The notes under the pieces were generated by a model. It saw only the letters and a program-made list of their open reading frames with translations. It ran no database searches and was not told where the DNA came from. From Erythrobacter sp. 34-65-8 (GTDB lineage: Bacteria; Pseudomonadota; Alphaproteobacteria; Sphingomonadales; Sphingomonadaceae): 31,195 nt of DNA. Position numbers and translations under genes: made by a program. Below are positions 1-9,235 of the stretch, in pieces. Position 1 is the first letter of the stretch. Each line of letters begins with the position of its first letter. The DNA is taken from the NCBI GenBank assembly GCA_002278985.1, contig NCJP01000003.1:1-31195 (forward strand). Reading direction: 5' to 3'.

Positions 1-101
1 CACATCATTTCCATGTGCGCCGCCATGCCGATACCTGAAATCCCCGCGCCGACGATCAGGACGTCGAAATCCGCCGGAATACCCGCCGATGTTGCCAACA
101 T
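1..101 (-). CDS. Flavin-containing monooxygenase, N-terminal fragment
   Basis: Only the first 33 codons lie in the window; the gene continues off the left edge. The start is the ATG at 101-99, preceded by an AGGAG ribosome binding site at about 8 bases. The translation carries an FAD-binding Rossmann fingerprint GAGISGIG following the hydrophobic strand DVLIV, typical of class B flavin monooxygenases (Baeyer-Villiger or N-hydroxylating type). Such enzymes use NADPH and FAD to insert oxygen into ketones or oxidise heteroatoms. The substrate cannot be told from this fragment. It is divergent from the TonB-dependent receptor gene, and the roughly 90 bases between them should hold both promoters. 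Confidence 0.6.
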   Translation of the reverse strand, partial: MLATSAGIPADFDVLIVGAGISGIGMAAHMEMM

Positions 102-194
102 ATGCCTCTCCTCTTGACGGAAAGGTAAACCATCGCAGCCCGCTTGGCGAGTCTTGATGGCAGTTTGCAACTGACTGGTGGAGCAGGTGCCGCT

Positions 195-2237
195 ATGGGC
201 CTTGGCATGCCTTCACGAATAACCCTTGTCGCCGCGCTGCCCGCGCTTGCCCTGCCGATTGTGTTCGCCGCGCCGCTGGCCGCGCAGGAGCAACCTGCCG
301 AGCCTGCCGAGGTAATCGTGGTGACCGGGCGGGGCCTGCCCGAGCCGCCAGCGTCACCCGCCTACGGTGCGGTCGACATCGCCCGTGAAACACTGGTTTC
401 GGCCCCGTCCGGCCGGATCGAGGAAGTGCTGGGCGGGGTGGCCGGTTTCCAGCAGTTCCGCCGCTCGGACAGTCGATCAGCCAACCCCAGCGCGCAAGGC
501 ATCACCTTGCGGGCACTGGGCGGCAATGCCTCCAGCCGTGCGCTGGTGTTGCTGGACGGGGTGCCGATGGCCGATCCGTTCTTCGGCTATATCCCCCTTT
601 CCGCGCTGGCGCCTGAGCGGCTCGGCAGCGTGCGGGTGACGCGCGGTGGCGGTTCCGGGCCATTCGGGGCTGGCGCGCTGGCGGGCACGATCGAGCTGAC
701 CAGTGCCGATGCGGCTGCGCTCGGCCCGGTCTCTGCCTCATTGCTCGCCAATGACCGGGGGGAAACCGAAGCCAGCGGCACTGTGGCGACGGCGCTCGGC
801 GCAGGCTTCGTGACGCTGGGCGGGCGATGGGACCGGGGCGAAGGGTTTTTCACCACGCCTGACGACCAGCGTGTCGCCGCCAGCGTCCCGGCCGCATTCG
901 ACGCATGGTCGGCGCGCCTTCGCGCAGTCGCCCCGCTCACGCCCGATATCGAACTTCAGGCCAGCGGGCTGCTGTTCCGTGACGACCGTACGCTCCGCTT
1001 CGCCGGGGCAGACAGCATGAGCGAAGGGCAGGACGCCAGCGTGCGGCTGGTCGGGCGGGGGGCGTGGCAGTTCGATGCCCTGGCTTATGTGCAGGCGCGC
1101 AATTTCGCCAACGTGGTCATCAGCTCGACCCGATTCACCCGCACGCTCGACCAGCGCAATACGCCCTCGACCGGGCTGGGCGGCAAGCTGGAGTTGCGCC
1201 CCCCGGTAGGGCCGGATCATGTTCTCCGGCTTGGCGTGGATTATCGCCGGTCGTCGGGCGAATTGCAGGAAGAGGCCTACAACGCCTTCAGCGGGGCGCA
1301 GACCGAACGGCGCCGCGCGGGCGGCGTTACCAGCGATCTGGGGCTGTTTGCGGAACATGACTGGCGGATCGGCGCACTGGTGCTGACCGGCGGTGTGCGG
1401 GCCGACCGCAGCGTGATCGCAGACGGTTTCTACCGCGCCGTCACCCCGGCGGGCGCGGTCGTTTCGGAAACGATTGCGCCGGACCGTTCGGACTGGACGG
1501 TGACCTGGCGCGGCGGTGCCGCCTGGCAGGCCAGCGATGCGCTGCGCCTGCGCGCGGCGGCCTATCGCGGGCTGCGGCTGCCGGCCCTGAACGAACTCTA
1601 TCGCCCCTTCGTGGTCTTCCCGGTCGTGACCCAGGCCAACGCCGATCTGCGCAACGAACGCTTGCTCGGCTTCGAGGCGGGCTTTGACCTGCGCCCGGCC
1701 CAAGGCGTCTCGCTGGGCCTGACCCTGTTCGACAACGAGGTGGAGGACGCGATCGCCAATGTGACCTTGGCACCCAACCTGCGCCAGCGGCAGAACCTGC
1801 CGGCGATCCGCGCGCGCGGGGTCGAGGCAACGCTTTCTGCCACGCGCGGGGCGATCGGGTTTGAAGGCGCGCTTGCCTGGACCGACGCAGAGGTGCTTGG
1901 CGAAGGCGCGTCCCTGCCGCTTGACGGGTTCCGCCCGGCGCAGACGCCTCGCTTTGCCGGGTCTGTGGCGGTGACATGGAAGCCCGCCCCGGGCTGGCTG
2001 CTGTCCGCCACGGTGCGCCATGTCGGCGCGCAGTTCGAGGACGACCTGGAAAGCGATGTCCTGCCTGCCGCAACCACTCTGGGTGCTTACGCGCAGGTGC
2101 CGCTGACCCAAAAGCTGGCGCTGGTGCTGCGCGGGGAGAATCTGACCGACGAGACGGTCGTCACCCGCAATTCAGGCGGCAGCGTTGACCTCGGCACGCC
2201 CCGCACCCTGTGGGCGGGGCTTCGCTGGGGCTACTGA
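195..2237 (+). CDS. TonB-dependent outer-membrane receptor
   Basis: About 680 residues from the ATG at 195 (an ATG at 207 is also possible; an upstream TTG at 144 would spoil the signal peptide). The N-terminus is a signal peptide with a hydrophobic Ala/Leu/Val core ending near AAPLAAQ. A TonB-box-like EVIVVTG follows. Next come a plug domain (SGRIEEVLGGVAG, LRALGG, LVLLDGVPMADPFFG, RVTRGGGSGPFGAGALAGTIEL) and a 22-strand-type barrel with an aromatic C-terminal residue (Tyr). The family imports scarce ligands such as siderophores, cobalamin or sugars using TonB-ExbBD energy. The ligand is not evident: no transport or metal gene adjoins it. Its stop overlaps by 7 bases the stop of the convergent acyltransferase gene. 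Confidence 0.9.
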   Translation: MGLGMPSRITLVAALPALALPIVFAAPLAAQEQPAEPAEVIVVTGRGLPEPPASPAYGAVDIARETLVSAPSGRIEEVLGGVAGFQQFRRSDSRSANPSAQGITLRALGGNASSRALVLLDGVPMADPFFGYIPLSALAPERLGSVRVTRGGGSGPFGAGALAGTIELTSADAAALGPVSASLLANDRGETEASGTVATALGAGFVTLGGRWDRGEGFFTTPDDQRVAASVPAAFDAWSARLRAVAPLTPDIELQASGLLFRDDRTLRFAGADSMSEGQDASVRLVGRGAWQFDALAYVQARNFANVVISSTRFTRTLDQRNTPSTGLGGKLELRPPVGPDHVLRLGVDYRRSSGELQEEAYNAFSGAQTERRRAGGVTSDLGLFAEHDWRIGALVLTGGVRADRSVIADGFYRAVTPAGAVVSETIAPDRSDWTVTWRGGAAWQASDALRLRAAAYRGLRLPALNELYRPFVVFPVVTQANADLRNERLLGFEAGFDLRPAQGVSLGLTLFDNEVEDAIANVTLAPNLRQRQNLPAIRARGVEATLSATRGAIGFEGALAWTDAEVLGEGASLPLDGFRPAQTPRFAGSVAVTWKPAPGWLLSATVRHVGAQFEDDLESDVLPAATTLGAYAQVPLTQKLALVLRGENLTDETVVTRNSGGSVDLGTPRTLWAGLRWGY

Positions 2238-3286
2238 CGGGCAACCAGTCCCCGCTGCTCCGCCATCCCCATCGAGACCAGCAGCGGCCCGGTACCGTCA
2301 GGACTGTCCTGCCGCGCCTTGAAATCCGCCTTGCTGCCCATCCCGCGCCAGTTTGCCAGGATCAGGGACTGCGCCACAGCCCCGCCCAGCGTGGTGCCAG
2401 GGCCGGTGACGATGAACAGGTCAGGCGCGAACTCGCGGGCGGCGACGGCGATGGTGCGGGTGAAATCATAGGTTTCGGTGACCTGCTGGCCCAGCGTGTA
2501 GCCCCGCAAGGCGGCCATATTGGTCGCGTGAGGCCACCAGATTGCGCCGCGACCGTCGACGAGCGGCACCCGCGGCTGCCCGAACAGCGATTCGGGCAAG
2601 GCTGCCCGCCCCCGCTCGGCGACGGGTCCCTGCAGTTGGGTGTGGAACGCGGCGTGGTTGCCCAGGCGCATCGGGAACCGGCCCTCGACCGGCTCCGCCT
2701 CGGTTTCGAATGCCTTGAGCCCGGTCTCGTTGCCTGCTAGCACCAGCATGCCCCCAAGGTTGATCGACAGGGCCAGTACGTGCCCCTCGCGTGCGTCGAT
2801 CTGCGCGACATGTTCGAGCAACGCCGCCTTGCGCGCGGGGTCCGGCACCCAGTCCGGCCCGAAAAAGGGATAGACCAGTTGCCCGCCGATCAGCGCCTGC
2901 TGCATCAGCGTGCCCATGGTGTTGGCAATGGTAAAGCCATCGGATGGCGTGATCGCCCCGGCGCAGGCGAGGGCGGAGTACCAGCCCATCGAATTGCCGG
3001 TCACCGCCACTACGTCGATCCGCTCGCGGTCGATTGAAAGGACATCGCCCAGCGTGGCGGCGAAGATCAGGCCGGAGGCGTTATCGCCGCGGGTGTGGCG
3101 GGCAAGGCTGAACCGTTCCGCCCCGTCGAGATCGCTGAGTGTATCCTGCCCCTGCGCAGCCCGCTCCGCATCGAATGCTGCCAGCAGGGCGGGGTCGGGG
3201 AAGTGTCGGCCGAGATAGCCCAGCTCGTCCTTGTTGTAGGTGCCGCGCCCGGGGCAGACCAGCACCGCTGTCTTGCGGCTGCTCAT
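2231..3286 (-). CDS. FabD-like acyltransferase (malonyltransferase fold)
   Basis: 351 residues with the acyl-CoA:ACP transacylase fold. The nucleophile elbow is GNSMG with Ser99 (the family has GHSxG), and the catalytic His is probably His215 in AAFHTQL. The N-terminal oxyanion segment reads PGRG instead of the usual PGQG. The helix that in FabD carries the malonate-binding Arg (RG..MQ) reads MGTLMQ here, so that Arg appears to be Met. This suggests an acyl donor other than malonyl-CoA; the step is inference from motif alignment by eye. The ATG overlaps the stop of the upstream E1 gene (ATGA), so the two are translationally coupled. A housekeeping fabD would normally sit beside fabG or acpP, which are absent here, so this is probably a specialised paralogue. 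Confidence 0.75.
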   Translation of the reverse strand: MSSRKTAVLVCPGRGTYNKDELGYLGRHFPDPALLAAFDAERAAQGQDTLSDLDGAERFSLARHTRGDNASGLIFAATLGDVLSIDRERIDVVAVTGNSMGWYSALACAGAITPSDGFTIANTMGTLMQQALIGGQLVYPFFGPDWVPDPARKAALLEHVAQIDAREGHVLALSINLGGMLVLAGNETGLKAFETEAEPVEGRFPMRLGNHAAFHTQLQGPVAERGRAALPESLFGQPRVPLVDGRGAIWWPHATNMAALRGYTLGQQVTETYDFTRTIAVAAREFAPDLFIVTGPGTTLGGAVAQSLILANWRGMGSKADFKARQDSPDGTGPLLVSMGMAEQRGLVARQ

Positions 3287-5472
3287 GACTTGCCCCCTGT
3301 TAGCGCCATGGCTGCGGCCACGATACTGTCGACCGAAGGCATGGTCGCGGCATAGGCCGGACCGGTCGGGATAAAGCTGTCCTCCGCCACATGGCGCGCG
3401 ACGGGCTTGTCGGTGCGTTCGGCCATCAGCGCCATCAGCGCTTCGGCCAGGCCGCCGGTGCGGCGGGTCTCGTCGACGATCAGCACTTTTTCTGCATCGC
3501 GCAGCGCCGTGACCAGCGCTTCCTCCGGCAAAGGGTTCAGCCAGTGCAGGTCGATCACCCGAGCCGCGATCCCCTGCGCTTCCAACCGCTTCTGAGCCTG
3601 CAATGACAGGTGCAGACCGTTGGCGTAGCTGACGATGGCCAGGTCACTGCCCGTGCCGTGGGTCGTCACCTGGCCGATGCCGATCCGTTCGGAAGGGTCC
3701 GGATAGTGCCGCAACCACGCGCCATCGCCTGGCTCATGCAGGTCGCGCATCGGATAGAGCGCGATCGGTTCAAGGAACACGACCAGCCGCTGCTCCTCGC
3801 GCGCCAGCCGCACGCATTCGCGCAGTAGCCTGGCAGCATCGGCACCGTTGGAAGGGCAGCACAGGATCACCCCGGGCACATCGCGCAGCGCGGCACAACT
3901 GTTGTCATTGTGGAAGTGCCCGCCGAACCCCTTCTGGTAGCCGAGGCCCGCAATCCGCAGCACCATCGGGTTGGTGAACTGGCCATTGGAGAAGAACGGC
4001 AGGGTCGCGCCTTCCCCCCGGATCTGGTCCTCGGCGTTGTGGTAATAGGCGAGGAACTGGATTTCCGGCACCGGAATCAGCCCGTTGTGCGCCATCCCCA
4101 GCGCCAGCCCGAGGATCGATTGCTCATCCAGCAGGGTATCGATCACCCGCGCCTTGCCGAACCGGGTGACCAGCTTCTGGGTCACGCCATAAACCCCGCC
4201 CTTGGCCCCGACATCCTCGCCCATCAGCGCGATCTCGCGGTGTTCGAGCATCAGGTCGGTCAGCGCCCAGTTGATGCACCGGCTCATGATCTGAGGTGAT
4301 TCCATCGCCTTGAGGTCCGGCCCGAACGCTTCGGCCCGCGCTTCGGCAGAGGGGCCGTTGCTCGGCGCATTGTTGCGGCGGGGCGGAACCAGACTCGCCA
4401 TCACCTCTTTCGCGGCCTTGAGGCGCGGGCGGGTGACGACCTCGGCGCGCGCCCGCTCGACCCGGGCCAGCGTCTCCTGGTAGATCGCCAGTGCTTGCTC
4501 GCGGTCCAGCGCGCCCGCCTCGCCAAGCAGGCGGACAGTGTGGAGCAGCGGATCGTTCGCCTCGTCCGCTTCGACCTCGGCCTTGGTCATGTAGGCGGTC
4601 TGGACGTCGGCGCCGGCGTGGCCATAGAGCCGCACCGTGCGGATGTGCAGGAAAGCGGGCTTGCGCCGCTTGCGAACATAGTCCGCCGCCTCGCGCGCGA
4701 CGCGATAGGTTTCATAGATGTCGAGGCCGTCGCAGGCGAAATATCCCAGGTCCGGGCGGCGGGAGAAGTTGGCCGCGATCCAGCCCGATGGGGTGCGGGT
4801 GGAAATGCCGATGCCGTTGTCCTCGCACACCCACAGCACTGGCATGGGCACCTTCTGGTATGCCGTCCAGCAGCTGGTATTGATCGCCCCCTGCGCGGTC
4901 GAATGGTTGGCGCTGGCATCGCCGAAGCTGCACACCACGATGGCATCGTCGGGCAAAATTGCGTGCTCGGGCCTTACCCGCTTGGCGAGGCCGATCGAGT
5001 AGGCCGCACCGACCGCCTTGGGCAGGTGGCTGGCGATGGTCGAGGTCTGCGGCGGAATGGTCAGCGCGCGAGAGCCCAGCACCTTGTGCCGCCCCCCGCT
5101 GATCGGATCATCGCTCGAACAGGCGAAGCTCAGCAGCATGTCCCACAGGATGGACTGGCCCGGTACCTGATTGGCGCGCTCGATCTGGAACGCGGCATCG
5201 CGGTAATGGAGGAAGGCCATGTCGGTCGGTCGCAGCGCAGCGGCGACTGCCGCCATCCCCTCGTGTCCGGAGGAGCCGATGGTGTAGAACCCCTCCCCCG
5301 CCGCCTGCATCTTGCGGCTCACGATATCGAGCGCCCGGGTCAGGCAACCGCTGCGGTAGAGCTGCACCGCCTGCTGTGCCTCCAGCGGCCCCAGCGGCGG
5401 CTGTCCTGAAGGCAAGCTCCCCCCTGCGACGTGGCGCAGGAAATTCTCGTGTACGATAACGCTCCGGTCCAT
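3283..5472 (-). CDS. 2-oxo acid dehydrogenase E1, alpha and beta fused
   Basis: About 729 residues from the ATG at 5472 (the open frame extends upstream to 5559, but that part looks non-coding). The N-terminal half is an E1 alpha domain with the thiamine diphosphate motif GDASANHS...AINTSCW...CEDNGIGIS. The C-terminal half is an E1 beta transketolase-type domain (ALMGEDVGAKGGVYGVT, LDEQSILGLALGMA, VPEIQFLAYYHNAEDQ) plus a C-terminal domain (VLIVDETRRTGGLAEAL). The family decarboxylates 2-oxo acids (branched-chain or pyruvate-like) and passes the acyl group to a lipoyl E2. No lipoyl domain, E2 or E3 is nearby; the partner gene is a FabD-like acyltransferase. The substrate is unknown; branched-chain 2-oxo acids are the most likely by resemblance. 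Confidence 0.85.
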   Translation of the reverse strand: MDRSVIVHENFLRHVAGGSLPSGQPPLGPLEAQQAVQLYRSGCLTRALDIVSRKMQAAGEGFYTIGSSGHEGMAAVAAALRPTDMAFLHYRDAAFQIERANQVPGQSILWDMLLSFACSSDDPISGGRHKVLGSRALTIPPQTSTIASHLPKAVGAAYSIGLAKRVRPEHAILPDDAIVVCSFGDASANHSTAQGAINTSCWTAYQKVPMPVLWVCEDNGIGISTRTPSGWIAANFSRRPDLGYFACDGLDIYETYRVAREAADYVRKRRKPAFLHIRTVRLYGHAGADVQTAYMTKAEVEADEANDPLLHTVRLLGEAGALDREQALAIYQETLARVERARAEVVTRPRLKAAKEVMASLVPPRRNNAPSNGPSAEARAEAFGPDLKAMESPQIMSRCINWALTDLMLEHREIALMGEDVGAKGGVYGVTQKLVTRFGKARVIDTLLDEQSILGLALGMAHNGLIPVPEIQFLAYYHNAEDQIRGEGATLPFFSNGQFTNPMVLRIAGLGYQKGFGGHFHNDNSCAALRDVPGVILCCPSNGADAARLLRECVRLAREEQRLVVFLEPIALYPMRDLHEPGDGAWLRHYPDPSERIGIGQVTTHGTGSDLAIVSYANGLHLSLQAQKRLEAQGIAARVIDLHWLNPLPEEALVTALRDAEKVLIVDETRRTGGLAEALMALMAERTDKPVARHVAEDSFIPTGPAYAATMPSVDSIVAAAMALTGGKS

Positions 5473-5602
5473 GCAGCCCGGCCATAAGGCCGAATGCGGG
5501 CTATGGAAACGGCGTCTTGCACCAGATGCTCCTGCACTGCGGCCAGGGTGTCGTGACATGCAAGTCCAATGTCAGGACAGACATAGGCACCATTCGCAAA
5601 AT

Positions 5603-5631
5603 CCCCCGGGTTCTGTCACAGAACCCGGGGG
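5603..5631 (-). terminator. Rho-independent-like terminator behind the autotransporter
   Basis: A perfect 13-bp GC-rich stem (CCCCCGGGTTCTG paired with its complement) closes on a 3-base loop. On the minus strand it is followed by ATTTTGC, a weak U tract. It lies 62 bases past the autotransporter stop and before the E1 gene, so it insulates the E1 operon from read-through. Confidence 0.75.
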
Positions 5632-5692
5632 AAGGTGCGTTGCCAGTCTGGCTGCTCCACCACTTCAGTGGTGCCGGCAGCCCGTTTCCCGA

Positions 5693-8600
5693 TCAGAACC
5701 GGACACGCAGGCCTGCGCGAGCACCATAGGCTTCGAATTCGCTGCCCTTGGCGCCGTTGGCTTCGATGAAGCCGCTCACGCCATCTGCCGAGCCAACGTT
5801 CACGCCAATCACGGCTTCGCCATAGTCGCCGATCGCGCGGTTATCGATCCGCACGGTCTGGCCGTTGTTGGTAAAGTCGATGCTGTCATCGCCCTTGAAT
5901 TCATGCACGTAGTTGCCACCCGCATAGAGCACCACGTTACCCACCGATTGGGTGGGGAAGCTGGCCCCGATGCGTGCGCCCAGCTTTCCGCGAAGGCCAT
6001 CATCATCAAGAAATGCGATGGTCGAGTTCTGGACGACCAGGTCATCGAGGTTGGACCGGACGTAAGCGATTGTGCCCACCGGTTCGGCATAAAAGCTGTC
6101 CGACCCCAGGCGGAACCCGATCTCCGCCTGTGCGCCGTAGGCATCGCCCTTCAGGTCAGCCGCATACTGGCCAGTCTGGCTCCTGGAGTCAGCCTTGTAG
6201 AAGTCGTACTTCGCGAGCGCGTTGGCAAACAGGCCGCCGGCGTTGAAACTGGCGTAGAGACCCGCATTGAACGCATCGAACGAAACACGGTCACTCACCG
6301 CGTTGAAGTTCATCCGGGAGTTCAGATAGCCGCCCGTTACGCCGAAGGCGAAATTGCCGGATTCACCGGCAGCGCCGCCAAAGTCAAAGCCCAGCTGCCC
6401 GCCGAAATAATCCTGCTCATAGCCCAGGTCATAAGTCCGGTTCAGGCCGAAGTTGTTGACTGTCGCAACGTTGTCGCGCTCCTCAAGCGAGCCGTACATC
6501 TGTGCCCAGAGCCGTCCGCCCGAATCACCCGCGCCATTTGCCCATACACCATCGCGCAGTTCGCGCATGTGGGCCGACCAGGCGTCCGCTGACGTGTGCC
6601 AGAGGTTGCGTGATCCTTCGACGAACGAGGCCGCGCGGTACACCGCAGCCCCTGGCGCACCCACCAGTGCGAAGCTGTTGTTGGCCGGATTGAACACCAG
6701 GCCTGTTTCGATCAGGCCGAAGTTCTGATTTCCGTCCGCCAGCACGAAGGCGCCGCTTTGGGTTCCGGCTCCGCCCTGGACCAGCACCACCCCTGAATTG
6801 AGGACGGCTGGGCCATTGTAGGAGACCAGCAAATCGGTCGAGCCGGTCGCTGCTCCGCCGATGATCAGACGATCGGCACGGCCTTCCCCCGCAAGGCTGA
6901 CATCAAGTCCAAGCTGACTTGCGCCGGTTCCTGTAAACGTACCGGGCAGGGTGAGCGTGTCCCCCGTCACGCCGTTGCGCAGATCGATAATCCCGCCGGC
7001 GTTGTTGAAGGCCTCAAGGCCTGCGAAGGTTGCCGTTGCCGCACTGGTTGTTCCCGAACGCAGGCGCACCGTCCCGGCATTGTTGAACACGTCGGTTCCG
7101 GCCCCGAAATCGGGATTCGGGCCAATCACGAAGGTGCCGCTGTTGTTAACCGCTTCGGCGCCAGCCGTGAACCGAAGGTCGCTGGTCAGCGTGCCGCTGT
7201 TGTTTACCGTCAGCGGCCCGCCGAATGCAGCAACAGCAAAGCCGTTGGGGTTTTCCTGGATCACCCCCGCGTTGTTCAGCGTGCTGCCGTTGGCGGACGT
7301 CAGGACGATGCCGTCTCCATCGGTGGCTGTGACATTACCGTTGGCGCCCACTGTGACCGTAGCGGTGTCTCCGCCAGTCACCACCACCGCGTCGGCGCCT
7401 GCACCTGTGGCCTGAACGCGGCCGCGAAGAGTAGCCGCCGCATCCCGGGTTGCGGTAACCAGCACTGCGTTAACACCTGCGCCGGATGCCGACACATTGT
7501 TGACGGTGGCCTGCGCATTGCCGCCTGTTGCTTCGGCCGTAACGGTGGCGGAGTCAGCGCCGTTGAAACCCGTTCCGCTGGTCGACGCCGTGCCGGTCAC
7601 TACTGCCGCAGCGTTGGCACCGCTGGCGAAAACACCGGCTCGCCCGGTTTCAGCGTTTGCCGAGAGTGCAGCGACAGTGCTGACGTTATTGGCGCTGACA
7701 GACGCGTCGCCGGTGTCCGAAGTCGCGAAGATCCCGCCGCCGCCGCTTCCGCTGGCGACAACCGAGCCGGTTGTGGTCACACGCACATCGCCGGTGTCGG
7801 AGCTTGCCGTGATCGCGGTTGAACCGGGCCCCGAGACGGAAACGTTTGTGCCCACGACGGTAACATCTCCGCCGGTGGAGATAGCAGACAGCCCGTCCGA
7901 CCCCTCGCCCGTCGTCGTCAGGTTGGCGAACCGCACGTCCGTGTTGGTACCTGCGGCCCGAATGGCGGTGGAGAAATCGCCGTCAGTGCGCACATTGCCG
8001 GCTCTCAGGACAACGTCGCCATCGCTCGATTGCGCATCAATCGCGTTTGACAAGGCACCCGCCGTTGAAACGTTGCCCGATCCTGTCAGAGTCACGTCAC
8101 CCAGAGCGCGGGCGAAGATCCCGGGTGCGTTGTCGCCGGTTACAGTGACGGTCCCTCCAGCATCAATCAGCACATTGCCCTGATCGGCACGGGCAAGGAC
8201 GCCAGCCGAGGCCGGAGCCGAGGCGGTGACGGCTACGTCATCGACCGAGACCTCAACATCGCCAGACTGGCTGACAGCCAGAACACCGACCGCCTCCGTC
8301 CCGGAAACGGAGACCGGAGCGCTGGCATCGATTCGCACATCGCCGCTTCCGAGCGCGAGGAGGCCGGTGGCGACGCCCGCGCTGTTCACGCTGACAGACC
8401 CGTTTGTTGAAATCGTCGAGATTGAACTGCCACCAAGGTCATCCTCGAGCAGCGCGATGCCAAACGATGCACTGGCCGGATTGGTGTTTTCAATCGTGAT
8501 CGCGCCACTGTTGCTAATGGTATTGCTGACGTTTGCGCCTGCGCTCTGCCCAAACAGGCCAAGGGCGGTGGTCTGCGAAGAAGCTACATCGATATCGCCG

Positions 8601-9235
8601 CTATTGATGATCGTCACGTCGCCGGCAGTCGAAACGGCAGCAATCCCGGCCGCGATGTCCTGGGGGCTGGGCCCGGAAAGGGTAATGTCGCCCCGGTTGG
8701 TAATCGACGCTTCGCCGTCCGAGGCAGCGAGAATGCCGATCCTTGAAGCGCTGATCGTGGCGCCGTTATCGACAGTGGCGGTACCGCCCGGCAGGGCTGA
8801 GATCACCGAGATGCCGTCCTGGAAACTGGCAAGAGAGGCGCCATCGGCCACATTGACAACCGCAGCTGCGCCCGGTGCGGCGGCAAGCAGCTGGACCGCA
8901 TCACCTACGCTGGCGTCGACCACCACATCGTCTTCGACCTCGATCGTCAGATCATCGGCAGTCGCGTAGCGAATGCCGGTGCTGTAGGGGTTGCTCTCGT
9001 CGGTGCAGGTGACCGTTCCGCCGGAGGGCAGGCCACACTCATTCTGCGCGTATGCCGCTGAGGGCAGAGCAAGAATAGATAAACTGACCGCTCCGATGGC
9101 CGAACCTGCCCGCAGCGATGTGAGGCTTAATGTAGAATTACGTAGACGCTGATTAAGCGTTTTCCCCAATGGTGTTTCACCTAACGCTGAATTCCGGCGG
9201 TCTGTGACTTTATAAGTCGGGTTAGCTGATCTCAT
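5693..9235 (-). CDS. Large autotransporter (type Va) with beta-helical repeat passenger
   Basis: About 1180 residues from the ATG at 9235, which has AGAGGA eight bases upstream. The signal peptide is unusually long (about 63 residues): a polar, charged first 40 residues, then a hydrophobic core ending ALPSAAYAQ. The passenger (about 64-890) is rich in Gly, Ser, Thr, Val and Asn, with many imperfect repeats of the kind GDV-x(2)-T/S-x-G and AVxVSGxG, as in right-handed beta-helices. Few Cys occur, only near the mature N-terminus. The last roughly 275 residues form an autotransporter beta domain (GRLWAQMYG, NFAFGVTGGYL, GEAVIGVNVG) ending in Arg-Phe. The protein is expected to be surface displayed or released; adhesion or biofilm roles are typical but unproven here. 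Confidence 0.88.
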   Translation of the reverse strand: MRSANPTYKVTDRRNSALGETPLGKTLNQRLRNSTLSLTSLRAGSAIGAVSLSILALPSAAYAQNECGLPSGGTVTCTDESNPYSTGIRYATADDLTIEVEDDVVVDASVGDAVQLLAAAPGAAAVVNVADGASLASFQDGISVISALPGGTATVDNGATISASRIGILAASDGEASITNRGDITLSGPSPQDIAAGIAAVSTAGDVTIINSGDIDVASSQTTALGLFGQSAGANVSNTISNSGAITIENTNPASASFGIALLEDDLGGSSISTISTNGSVSVNSAGVATGLLALGSGDVRIDASAPVSVSGTEAVGVLAVSQSGDVEVSVDDVAVTASAPASAGVLARADQGNVLIDAGGTVTVTGDNAPGIFARALGDVTLTGSGNVSTAGALSNAIDAQSSDGDVVLRAGNVRTDGDFSTAIRAAGTNTDVRFANLTTTGEGSDGLSAISTGGDVTVVGTNVSVSGPGSTAITASSDTGDVRVTTTGSVVASGSGGGGIFATSDTGDASVSANNVSTVAALSANAETGRAGVFASGANAAAVVTGTASTSGTGFNGADSATVTAEATGGNAQATVNNVSASGAGVNAVLVTATRDAAATLRGRVQATGAGADAVVVTGGDTATVTVGANGNVTATDGDGIVLTSANGSTLNNAGVIQENPNGFAVAAFGGPLTVNNSGTLTSDLRFTAGAEAVNNSGTFVIGPNPDFGAGTDVFNNAGTVRLRSGTTSAATATFAGLEAFNNAGGIIDLRNGVTGDTLTLPGTFTGTGASQLGLDVSLAGEGRADRLIIGGAATGSTDLLVSYNGPAVLNSGVVLVQGGAGTQSGAFVLADGNQNFGLIETGLVFNPANNSFALVGAPGAAVYRAASFVEGSRNLWHTSADAWSAHMRELRDGVWANGAGDSGGRLWAQMYGSLEERDNVATVNNFGLNRTYDLGYEQDYFGGQLGFDFGGAAGESGNFAFGVTGGYLNSRMNFNAVSDRVSFDAFNAGLYASFNAGGLFANALAKYDFYKADSRSQTGQYAADLKGDAYGAQAEIGFRLGSDSFYAEPVGTIAYVRSNLDDLVVQNSTIAFLDDDGLRGKLGARIGASFPTQSVGNVVLYAGGNYVHEFKGDDSIDFTNNGQTVRIDNRAIGDYGEAVIGVNVGSADGVSGFIEANGAKGSEFEAYGARAGLRVRF

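Noticed and set aside
738..2111. Long minus-strand open frame of 457 codons opposite the TonB receptor gene
   Set aside because: It is rich in Arg, Gln, His and Ala with no family motif, and it is antisense to a clear outer-membrane receptor. Long antisense frames are common at this GC content.
7000..8800. Repetitive DNA that might suggest a CRISPR array or tandem repeat locus
   Set aside because: The repeats are imperfect, in register with codons, without regular spacers; they encode the beta-helical passenger.
6951..8969. Several plus-strand open frames inside the autotransporter (154, 228 and 247 codons)
   Set aside because: They are mirror images of the Gly/Ser/Val-rich passenger repeats and show only low-complexity Pro/Thr/Ala sequence.
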